This document shows positions 1 through 6,106 of a stretch of 12,623 nucleotides of DNA, in pieces. Position 1 is the stretch's first letter. The number at the start of each line of letters is the position of its first letter. The translations under genes were made by a program, and so were the position numbers. The notes under the pieces are model-generated. The model searched no databases. It was not told where the DNA came from and was given only the letters and a program-made list of their open reading frames with translations. This stretch comes from Thiotrichaceae bacterium UBA973 (GTDB lineage: Bacteria; Pseudomonadota; Gammaproteobacteria; Eutrophobiales; Eutrophobiaceae), in assembly GCA_002292815.1 (NCBI GenBank), contig DBBX01000013.1:2022-14644 (forward strand), given 5' to 3'.

Positions 1-117
1 ACGGTTAATCTCGAAAAAAGAGGCGATGAAAAAACAGCAGTACGATTTAAGATTGGTGGCGATGGTAATGTATACGGCATAAACTTTCTGCCAAAAAACC
101 TTGTTGAGCTTGGTTAA
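1..117 (+). CDS. C-terminal fragment of an unrecognised protein (5' end outside window)
   Basis: An open frame runs from the first base to a TAA at 115-117 and gives 38 residues ending in NFLPKNLVELG. The next gene follows after 26 bases on the same strand with its own Shine-Dalgarno, so this looks like the end of the preceding gene in the same operon. The alternation of charged and hydrophobic residues (VRFKIGGDGNVYGINF) suggests a beta-hairpin at the end of a beta-rich domain. A DUF3471-like tail would fit that look, but this is weak and based on appearance only. No function can be assigned. The main uncertainty is that only the tail is visible. Confidence 0.55.
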   Translation, partial: TVNLEKRGDEKTAVRFKIGGDGNVYGINFLPKNLVELG

Positions 118-131
118 ATAATAAAAATACT

Positions 132-135
132 GGAG
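132..135 (+). promoter_or_regulatory. Shine-Dalgarno GGAG that sets a GTG start
   Basis: GGAG lies eight bases before the GTG at 144. No ATG in the same frame precedes a comparable site, so this motif decides the start of the small membrane protein gene. Confidence 0.6.
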
Positions 136-143
136 AAAAAACT

Positions 144-656
144 GTGATATTGGGTATAACCGGCATAATTTCAGCTTATATATTAATAGGCTTACTTTTA
201 CTTAGCATAAATCTTTATTCTAAATGGTCCTGGAAAGTTAAGGCCGCTAGCATCATAATTACATCTGCATTTTATGTTGTAACCTACTTTTCCTTCCCGC
301 CATTGCTCGGTTGGCCAACATCTGAAAATTTACCACCACAGTTTCGCTTGATATCTGCACACGTCGAGCAACCGAACAAGGAAACTGGCAAAGAAGGTTC
401 AATTTATCTTTGGCTATCAGCAATAGAAAATATGTCTAGCACATCTGAACCGAGGGCATATGAATTAGCTTATTCAAACGAATTACACGAAAAGATTATT
501 AATGTTAAGGCTAAACTGGACAAAGATATTGCGCAACTCGGTGAGTTCAAAGATCCGGATGAGACGATGGATCAGGTGCAGGAACAAAGACGCGGTGTAA
601 AATCAGTTTATATCGAATTTTATGATTTACCTGATCCACTCTTTCCGGATAAATAG
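144..656 (+). CDS. Small membrane-anchored protein of unknown function (two N-terminal helices)
   Basis: The gene encodes 170 residues from a GTG start preceded by GGAG. Two hydrophobic segments are visible, about residues 3-24 and 32-52, separated by a basic turn (SKWSWKVK). They are followed by the motif PPLLGWPT and a soluble domain of about 110 residues rich in charged residues. With two helices, both ends would lie on the same side of the inner membrane. Features that look like conserved positions are GWPT, IYLWL and PRAYEL, but I do not recognise a named family. Its stop codon TAG is part of the AGGAGG ribosome-binding site of the VWA-FHA gene, so the two are almost certainly co-transcribed and probably act together. 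The acidic tail (DPDETMDQVQEQ) may be flexible. Function is unknown; the gene itself is well supported. Confidence 0.85.
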   Translation: MILGITGIISAYILIGLLLLSINLYSKWSWKVKAASIIITSAFYVVTYFSFPPLLGWPTSENLPPQFRLISAHVEQPNKETGKEGSIYLWLSAIENMSSTSEPRAYELAYSNELHEKIINVKAKLDKDIAQLGEFKDPDETMDQVQEQRRGVKSVYIEFYDLPDPLFPDK

Positions 657-660
657 GAGG
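655..660 (+). promoter_or_regulatory. Consensus Shine-Dalgarno AGGAGG overlapping the upstream stop codon
   Basis: AGGAGG begins inside the TAG stop of the upstream gene and lies ten bases before the TTG at 671. An in-frame TAA at 668-670 immediately precedes that TTG, which excludes any earlier start. This is the strongest ribosome-binding site I saw in the window. Confidence 0.75.
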
Positions 661-670
661 CATAAAATAA

Positions 671-2173
671 TTGAATAGAAACATTACGTCTCTAATATTT
701 TTTTTAACTCTATCGGCATATTATGGTCACGCATCTGCCTGGAATATATTAACCGATCAGCTTGATATTACTTGCCAACAATCTAAAACCGTTCTCAACT
801 GCACATATCGATATCTGGATTCTGAGATAGCACCTGACCTCATTGCAAAATCAAATGAGGTTTATCTTCCAGTAAATAAGACAAGTCAACTGCCAAAAGA
901 TACTGGCACAACCGCAATTTTATTTTTGGTTGATACCAGTGATCCTAATAGGCAAAATGTTATTGAAAAAAACAAATCTCATATAAAAGAACTCTTAACT
1001 GCAATCAAACCAACTTATAAAGTTGGGCTGGCATCATTTGATAAATCTGTGCAGTTTTTATCTCCAATAGGCACTTCTAGCTTCTTGTTATCGAAGTCGA
1101 TCGATGCCTTAAATGCTAAAGGAAAAACAACAGAGTTATATCGTAACCTAATAAAAGCAATTGACCTTCTAAGACCATTAGATGGAGATAGAAAACTAAT
1201 TATCTTAATGTCCGATGGCCAAGCTGAAGACAAGGCCTACTTTCACACAGATGTTATCAAAGCGGCAAGGAAACATGGCGTAGTCATTAATTCTATAGGT
1301 TATCCAAGATCAGTTTCTTTGTCTGTTTCTTTACAAACGATCAGACGATTAAGTGAAGAAACTGGCGGCAATTACTTTGAAACAGATATGAGCTATGAAC
1401 TACCATCAGATAGTCTAAAACCACTAATAAACAATTTGGATAATAGCGGTGCATTCTCTGTTGAATTAGATTCACTATCACAGAACAATCCTGTCCCCAA
1501 GGTAATAACGCTGTCATTCAAAGGTGCGAAAGGGATAGAAGACATAAACGTTCCCGTACAAATAAAAAAGGTAACAAGGTCTACACAGACGCAACCCAGT
1601 ATTCCTGTTGCAGAAGTGAAAACGCCCAGCAAAGTAACTCCTGACAATAATCCGCCAATTCAAATAGTAGCTAAACAAGCAGACAATCAAGCAATCAACT
1701 TATGGCTTTGGTACGGACTCCCAGCGGCGTTTATCATCATCATTATATTTATATTAATTACATTATTTTTATTATGGAACAGACGTCCCGAAACGAAGGT
1801 GGTTTCGGATAGTAATTATAAACCCTATGCTTATTTAATTGCTGATGATGGTACAGATACACGATATCCAATAACACGTACCATTTGGCGCATTGGTCGA
1901 AGCAAGGATAATGAATTAAGCTTGAACGACACCTCTTTGTCCAGACGTCATGCGGAGATACATAGAAACAGCGATGGCACATTCGACATCATTGATATGA
2001 ATTCGATGAACGGCGTCTATATCAACAATGAAAAAATTGGTAAAGCAGAACTACATGAAGGCGACGTTGTTGAAATCGGGGATATATTTTTACACTTCAC
2101 ACAACTAGCTTCTGATTATTCACTTGATGAATCAACAGTTATGCAAAAGACAAGGGTGCCTATCACGCATTGA
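671..2173 (+). CDS. Membrane protein with periplasmic VWA domain and cytoplasmic FHA domain
   Basis: 500 residues from a TTG start fixed by AGGAGG and an adjacent in-frame stop. Residues 1-23 look like a signal peptide (hydrophobic core SLIFFLTLSAYY, likely cleavage after HASA). A von Willebrand factor A domain spans about 80-260: strand TAILFLVDTSD at the metal site, Thr153/Thr154, and LIILMSDG with Asp182. The MIDAS motif reads D-T-S-D-P (88-92) rather than DxSxS. A Pro/Thr-rich linker (about 300-340) leads to one membrane helix (about 344-369), then a short linker and an FHA domain (about 386-480). The FHA domain carries the phosphopeptide-binding signature GRSKDNEL, SLSRRHAEI and NSMNGVYINN. 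FHA domains bind phosphothreonine. The inferred topology places VWA in the periplasm and FHA in the cytoplasm, suggesting an adaptor linking envelope events to Ser/Thr phosphorylation. No kinase is in the window. The tail ESTVMQKTR may be a phospho-site. Confidence 0.9.
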   Translation: MNRNITSLIFFLTLSAYYGHASAWNILTDQLDITCQQSKTVLNCTYRYLDSEIAPDLIAKSNEVYLPVNKTSQLPKDTGTTAILFLVDTSDPNRQNVIEKNKSHIKELLTAIKPTYKVGLASFDKSVQFLSPIGTSSFLLSKSIDALNAKGKTTELYRNLIKAIDLLRPLDGDRKLIILMSDGQAEDKAYFHTDVIKAARKHGVVINSIGYPRSVSLSVSLQTIRRLSEETGGNYFETDMSYELPSDSLKPLINNLDNSGAFSVELDSLSQNNPVPKVITLSFKGAKGIEDINVPVQIKKVTRSTQTQPSIPVAEVKTPSKVTPDNNPPIQIVAKQADNQAINLWLWYGLPAAFIIIIIFILITLFLLWNRRPETKVVSDSNYKPYAYLIADDGTDTRYPITRTIWRIGRSKDNELSLNDTSLSRRHAEIHRNSDGTFDIIDMNSMNGVYINNEKIGKAELHEGDVVEIGDIFLHFTQLASDYSLDESTVMQKTRVPITH

Positions 2174-2181
2174 TCATTTTC

Positions 2182-2895
2182 CTAGATAATAGGTCTTGTT
2201 AATCTAATATACTCATCAATCAGATCTGTCATGGCTGTTTCAGCTAACAGAGGTACATCCTGACCAAACCATTCTTGTTGATTCTCGAAAATCAACCTCG
2301 ATATATTTAATGCGACAACTTCCCCTTGATCATTTTTACATTGTTTGGAGGCATTAACTAATAATGATGTCGCTGCCCCCAGCACAATTTCTCTGTGTTT
2401 TTGTAATACTGCATCTTGTTCTACAGGTGTATGCGCATGACTATGTTGTTCAGGTTTAACTGTTTGAATAACAAAGGTCATTAACACGCTAAACTCATCA
2501 GGGACTGATATTCGACTAACCATTGCCCAACGATACAAATCAACAGGTAAAACTTCCCATTTATCAACTGAATTATCGATATTTAAAATTGATAATAGCT
2601 TTTTTTGGACACACTCTTGAGCATGCTGCCATAGTTCATCTGTTTTAATTGATTCATCATTGCCACTATTATTAGCATCTGGATTAATACCAAATAACAA
2701 TGGAATTCCTTCCTTATACAGTAACCACTTGTCCTTACATATCCATTTTTCATATAACTTTTGTAATCTTAAATGTTCTTCATCATAGACATTTCTTTCG
2801 CGCTCACTCATCGGCATTTTTGGAGCAGCAGTTGCCGGTAAAACTTCTTCACCATCCCCAAACAATGATGTTTTAATTTTATTAATAATATTCAT
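2182..2895 (-). CDS. Unrecognised 237-residue soluble protein, last gene of the minus-strand block
   Basis: A soluble protein with no membrane segment or signal peptide. The N-terminal 30 residues are low-complexity and Pro/Ala-rich. Residues about 35-145 form a helical region containing the pattern W-x2-(Y)-x-EG-x2-LL-x-GI-N-P (57-72) and LPVDLYRWA (116-124). After a linker with a histidine cluster HSHAH (151-155), a second helical region (about 160-235) begins HREIVLGAA. From memory, the GI-(D/N)-P pattern plus a C-terminal '(I/V)LGAA' domain recurs in uncharacterised proteins of phages and integrative elements; this is a resemblance, not an identification. It starts 16 bases after the DUF455 stop with only a weak A-rich ribosome site, so co-transcription and possibly reinitiation are likely. 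It ends 8 bases from the oppositely oriented VWA-FHA gene. Function unknown. Confidence 0.8.
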   Translation of the reverse strand: MNIINKIKTSLFGDGEEVLPATAAPKMPMSERERNVYDEEHLRLQKLYEKWICKDKWLLYKEGIPLLFGINPDANNSGNDESIKTDELWQHAQECVQKKLLSILNIDNSVDKWEVLPVDLYRWAMVSRISVPDEFSVLMTFVIQTVKPEQHSHAHTPVEQDAVLQKHREIVLGAATSLLVNASKQCKNDQGEVVALNISRLIFENQQEWFGQDVPLLAETAMTDLIDEYIRLTRPII

Positions 2896-2911
2896 AGTTC
2901 TTTATTTGCCA

Positions 2912-3706
2912 TTAATGTGCTGCAAGATAATTCAGTTCCGCTTGACTAAACCCTGCCATCAATCTCGCTTCATGATTTATCTTCTTGATATTATTAGAAG
3001 GCAAAAATTGCTTAGTAATCTGTCTGAATTTTTCTTCTGGATCCAAATTTAATTTTTTGCATTGATAGCGATACCATTTAGTGCCTGTTTTAACGTGCCC
3101 AATCTCTTCTTCAAGAATTAATTCAAGTATTAAACTTGTCGATTCATCTTTAATTTGGCGAAATCGAGAAATTAAACCCGGCGTCACATCTAAACCTCGT
3201 GCCTCCAGAATACGAGGCACTACTGCCAAACGTAGCAATAAATCATGTGCGGTTTGTTCTGCGATATCCCAAAGACCATTATGTGCAGGGAAACAACCAT
3301 ATTCATAACCCAAATTATGTAACTGACTCTGTAGCAACCGAAAATGTTTAGTTTCTTCCGCTGCTACCGTTGTCCAGTCAAGATAGAATTGCTTCGGCAT
3401 ATCCTGAAATCGAAATATTAAGTCCCATGCAAGGTTGATAGCATTAAATTCTATATGCGCAATCGAATGTATCATTGCCGCCCTACCCTCAGCAAGTTGC
3501 ATATTGCGTCTAGGCAAATCTCTTTGTTCAACAAGAAATGGTTTTGCAGGTCTGCCTGGCTTTAGTAATTTAATATCCTCATCAATTGGACTAACGAGAA
3601 TATCGCCAGACAATATCGTTTTAGCCGCTAATGTAGATAAAGATAACTTTTCATCCAGTCTAAACTCTGTCAAACACTGATAAGCAAGGGAAAATAAATT
3701 ATCCAT
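2912..3706 (-). CDS. DUF455 ferritin-like protein (COG2833 family)
   Basis: 264 residues matching the DUF455 ferritin-like family. Motifs expected for a helical-bundle diiron or metal site are visible: MIHSIAHIEFNAINLAWD (His80, His84, Glu86), TVAAEETKHF (Glu117, Glu118, His121) and LILEEEIGHVKTG (Glu199-201, His204). LEARGLDVTPG (168-177) and the end EARLMAGFSQAEL also fit the family. No signal peptide, so cytoplasmic. Its ATG overlaps the tilS stop by one base (TAATG) and lacks its own Shine-Dalgarno, so translation is probably coupled to tilS. The biochemical role of DUF455 proteins is not established as far as I know. The ferritin-like fold includes diiron oxygenases such as the tRNA hydroxylase MiaE, so a link to tRNA modification is possible given the neighbour. 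That is inference; iron handling or another oxidation is equally open. Confidence 0.88.
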   Translation of the reverse strand: MDNLFSLAYQCLTEFRLDEKLSLSTLAAKTILSGDILVSPIDEDIKLLKPGRPAKPFLVEQRDLPRRNMQLAEGRAAMIHSIAHIEFNAINLAWDLIFRFQDMPKQFYLDWTTVAAEETKHFRLLQSQLHNLGYEYGCFPAHNGLWDIAEQTAHDLLLRLAVVPRILEARGLDVTPGLISRFRQIKDESTSLILELILEEEIGHVKTGTKWYRYQCKKLNLDPEEKFRQITKQFLPSNNIKKINHEARLMAGFSQAELNYLAAH

Positions 3707-5061
3707 TACGATTGAACAGCTTTGTCATACCCAGACCACTCTATCAGCCAGGAAGCCTGACTTTTTTCTGCCGAATAGTTTATGTTGACACATATACCTG
3801 GTATCGCAGCCAAATTATCATCAACATAAACCAAGGGAAACCTGTCTCTTAACCATGGTAAAACACCACGTTCTTGAAATAATTGCTTCACTGTCTTTGA
3901 ATGCGCTGTGTTACTTGGTTGTATCTTTTCACCACCCTGTCTGTGTTGAACGCTAATCTTTGCATTATTTATTTTTACCTTCGATAGTCCGATTCCTGTT
4001 TCCGGTTTTGCTACTAACACTTCTCCCATTATTTTCAATGGGGTTTGGAGATCCCAGTCATAATTAATACTCTCAATATTTTTGTCGATGCTATTGGATG
4101 CGTATAATAATGCTCTGTATTTCCTTACTTCGACATTCTTCCAATTAACACAGGGCGCATTGTCACTCGTTGAATTAATCAGGTCCGATATAATTTGATT
4201 GATATGCTTCGAACCAGGTGATTCCAACTGCAGTACTTGCAACCATGTAAAAATAATATTCTTCTGCCTGGCAACACTTAAGCTTTTTACCATCTCCAGA
4301 TTCAGAGTATTTTCATGCGATGCCTGTTCTAGGTCTGCAAGACCAATTTCATTCATCAAGGATTTGCAATCTTGCTGATGGTTGACCAAACGACTAATTG
4401 TTTCGCGATAAGCAGGCCATCGACCCTCAAACGCTGGCATAATTTTATTTCTCAAGTAATTCCTATCAAACTTCGTATCGGCATTACTCAAATCCTCTTG
4501 CCAAGACAGTTCATTTTCATTCGCGTAAGAGAGTAATTCGTTTCGACAATAATTCAGTAGTGGACGTACATGAATACCATTTGCAATGCGCTTAAATAGT
4601 GGCATAGAAGATAAACCACGTGGCCCAGCACCACGCAGGGCTTGCAGAAAGAATGTTTCCACCTGATCATCTTGATGATGTGCAGTAAAGAGCAAGTCAT
4701 CCTTACCCATGACTTGTGCAATCAATGCATAACGTTTTTCCCTGGCCCAAGCTTCGATACTATCACCCTTAGGCACAGACTCATTGATATTTAGCTGCGT
4801 AAAAGACAGGTCATAGCCTTTACACTGAGATCTACAAAACTCACCCCATTTAACGCTATCTTCTTGTAGCCCATGATTCACATAAACAACTTCAAGTGTT
4901 TTCCCTATTTTATCTTTATTCGAGAATATCAAATGCAGTAAGACACTGGAATCCATTCCACCGCTACAGGCTATCCAGATTTTTTTTGCCTGTGGATATG
5001 TATTCAGTACTGAATCAAAGCTATATTTCGAGAGTGGACTTGTCGACACAGAATTATTCAT
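3706..5061 (-). CDS. tilS: tRNA(Ile)-lysidine synthase TilS
   Basis: TilS attaches lysine to C34 of tRNA-Ile(CAU) using ATP, changing its decoding from AUG to AUA and its charging from Met to Ile; it acts in the cytoplasm. The 451-residue protein has the PP-loop ATPase signature SGGMDSS (33-39), VVYVNHGL (58-65), the motif TAHHQDDQVETFFLQALRGA (126-145), and RNYLRNKIMP (200-209). The C-terminal TilS_C domain is recognisable from RQGGEKI through VKQLFQERGVLPWLRDRFPL and VDDNLAAIPG. Length agrees with long gammaproteobacterial forms. The ATG at 5061 is the first possible start: the in-frame stop upstream is at 5146-5148 and no ATG, GTG or TTG in this frame lies between. There is no Shine-Dalgarno at the right distance. 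Instead the start overlaps the stop of a minicistron as ATGA, pointing to reinitiation. The last base of its stop TAA begins the DUF455 start codon. Confidence 0.97.
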   Translation of the reverse strand: MNNSVSTSPLSKYSFDSVLNTYPQAKKIWIACSGGMDSSVLLHLIFSNKDKIGKTLEVVYVNHGLQEDSVKWGEFCRSQCKGYDLSFTQLNINESVPKGDSIEAWAREKRYALIAQVMGKDDLLFTAHHQDDQVETFFLQALRGAGPRGLSSMPLFKRIANGIHVRPLLNYCRNELLSYANENELSWQEDLSNADTKFDRNYLRNKIMPAFEGRWPAYRETISRLVNHQQDCKSLMNEIGLADLEQASHENTLNLEMVKSLSVARQKNIIFTWLQVLQLESPGSKHINQIISDLINSTSDNAPCVNWKNVEVRKYRALLYASNSIDKNIESINYDWDLQTPLKIMGEVLVAKPETGIGLSKVKINNAKISVQHRQGGEKIQPSNTAHSKTVKQLFQERGVLPWLRDRFPLVYVDDNLAAIPGICVNINYSAEKSQASWLIEWSGYDKAVQS

Positions 5062-5123
5062 CTGCCGAAGATATTCATTGCCGCTCCTGCGCTTCCTGCG
5101 CCCGCGGCATAGATTACGTCCAT
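5058..5123 (-). CDS. Possible 21-residue Gly/Ala-rich leader peptide ahead of tilS
   Basis: A short frame between accA and tilS starts MDVIYAAGAG and ends AAMNIFGR, with TGA overlapping the tilS ATG as ATGA. The ATG at 5123 lies 12 bases after the accA stop but has no Shine-Dalgarno, only a T-rich stretch (TTTTTTATTTAC). An internal ATG at 5078 in the same frame is far better placed: AGGAG at 5084-5088 lies five bases before it, giving the hexapeptide MNIFGR. Either way, ribosomes ending at 5058 would be positioned on the tilS start. The Gly/Ala stretch is encoded by the GC-rich hairpin, so composition may reflect RNA structure rather than selection on a peptide. A chance frame around a structured leader is the main alternative. 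Confidence 0.35.
   Translation of the reverse strand: MDVIYAAGAGSAGAAMNIFGR
5079..5109 (-). promoter_or_regulatory. GC-rich RNA hairpin in the accA-tilS junction, partly covering a Shine-Dalgarno
   Basis: On the minus strand, TGCCGC (5104-5109) pairs perfectly with GCGGCA (5079-5084). Inside it, GCGC (5098-5101) pairs with GCGC (5089-5092) around the loop AGGAA. The internal loop opposite GG holds AGGA, the beginning of the AGGAG at 5084-5088, whose last base lies in the stem. It stands out against an AT-rich background. No T-run follows, so it is not a standard intrinsic terminator. Possible roles are control of tilS translation or RNA processing; both are inference. Confidence 0.45.
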
Positions 5124-5135
5124 GTAAATAAAAAA

Positions 5136-6089
5136 CTAATTTTGCTTAAACTCACCAATCTGTCTTATTTTGTTTTGTCTTTGTGCAACAACATCTGAAG
5201 CAGGCAATGAACGTAGCTGTTCTAATTCTTCAATTAAAGCGATCTTTAATCTACTAGCGATAAGATCAAAGTCACGATGTGCACCGCCTAATGGCTCATC
5301 AATAACACGATCAACTAAATTAAGTTCACTCAACCTTTGCGCCGTAATACCCATCGCTTCTGCGGCATCTTTGGCATTGTCGGCACTTTTCCAGAGAATT
5401 GAGGCGCAACCTTCAGGTGAAATCACAGAATACGTACTATATTGCAGCATTAACAAACGATCACCGACACCAACAGCGAGCGCGCCCCCTGAACCCCCTT
5501 CACCAATCACTGTTGCAACAATAGGGGTTTTTAGTTCAGACATTACCATCAAGTTTCTGGCAATAGCTTCGCTTTGACCTCGTTCCTCAGCATCAATCCC
5601 AGGATAGGCTCCAGGCGTATCTATAAATGTCAGCACGGGGAGATGGAAACGCTCTGCCAATTGCATAATGCGTAATGCCTTGCGGTAACCTTCTGGTTTA
5701 GGCATACCATAATTACGCATAATTCTGTCTTTAGTATCACGGCCTTTTTGATGACCGATGACAGCAACAGGCTTGTCGTCTAATCTCGCTATACCAGCAA
5801 TAATTGCCGGATCATCCGCAAAATATCGTTCGCCATGTAATTCTTCAAAATCGGTGAAAATGAGGTCAATATAATCCTGTGTGTAAGGACGTTGAGAATG
5901 TCGCGCAATTTGAGATACTTGCCACGGCGTCAATGATGAAAAGATGGATTCAGTCAGTTCATCGCTACGTTTCTTGAGTCTTGAGATCTCCTCATTAATA
6001 TTTATTTCTTTATCATTGCCAACGTAACGCAATTCCTCAATTTTGGCTTCGAGCTCGGCTATAGGTTGTTCAAAATCTAGAAAATTCAT
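5136..6089 (-). CDS. accA: Acetyl-CoA carboxylase carboxyltransferase subunit alpha
   Basis: AccA pairs with AccD (not in this window) to form the carboxyltransferase that moves the carboxyl group from biotin on AccB to acetyl-CoA, making malonyl-CoA for fatty-acid synthesis in the cytoplasm. The 317-residue product, close to the usual 319, has the family N-terminus MNFLDFEQPIAELEAKIEEL, the segment HGERYFADDPAIIAG (85-99), GHQKGRDT, FIDTPGAYPG (155-164), the oxyanion-hole loop GEGGSGGALAVG (196-207) and YSVISPEGCASILW (220-233). The start at 6089 matches family N-termini and sits in the second copy of a 10-bp tandem repeat. No Shine-Dalgarno is visible. The gene begins 17 bases after the dnaE stop, so coupling or an A/T-rich unstructured initiation region is likely. 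Its product feeds the same pathway as FabZ and the Lpx enzymes encoded upstream. Confidence 0.98.
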   Translation of the reverse strand: MNFLDFEQPIAELEAKIEELRYVGNDKEININEEISRLKKRSDELTESIFSSLTPWQVSQIARHSQRPYTQDYIDLIFTDFEELHGERYFADDPAIIAGIARLDDKPVAVIGHQKGRDTKDRIMRNYGMPKPEGYRKALRIMQLAERFHLPVLTFIDTPGAYPGIDAEERGQSEAIARNLMVMSELKTPIVATVIGEGGSGGALAVGVGDRLLMLQYSTYSVISPEGCASILWKSADNAKDAAEAMGITAQRLSELNLVDRVIDEPLGGAHRDFDLIASRLKIALIEELEQLRSLPASDVVAQRQNKIRQIGEFKQN

Positions 6090-6106
6090 ATAGTTACATA
6101 TAGTTA
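6087..6106 (-). repeat. Tandem 10-bp duplication of the accA initiation region
   Basis: The unit TAACTATATG occurs twice, back to back, on the minus strand. The second copy supplies the accA ATG. The first copy supplies an ATG followed directly by TAA, a one-codon start-stop that is out of frame with accA. The repeat begins with a TAA immediately after the dnaE stop, giving tandem stop codons. Confidence 0.8.

Noticed and set aside
2181..2193. CCTA/TAGG inverted repeat at the operon junction as a bidirectional terminator
   Set aside because: The stem is only four A/T-rich base pairs and no T-run follows in either direction.
5079..5109. GC-rich hairpin between accA and tilS read as an intrinsic terminator
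   Set aside because: No T-run follows the stem on the minus strand; the bases after it lead into the tilS start. The only nearby T-run (5126-5135) lies before the hairpin, not after it.
4896..5198. Open frame of about 100 codons on the plus strand across the tilS start and accA end
   Set aside because: It is antisense to two well-supported genes, has no convincing domain and no ribosome site that I can see.
5170..5577. 135-codon plus-strand frame opposite accA
   Set aside because: Ser/Ala-rich shadow of accA on the opposite strand with no independent support; the same holds for the other frames opposite dnaE, lpxA and lpxB.
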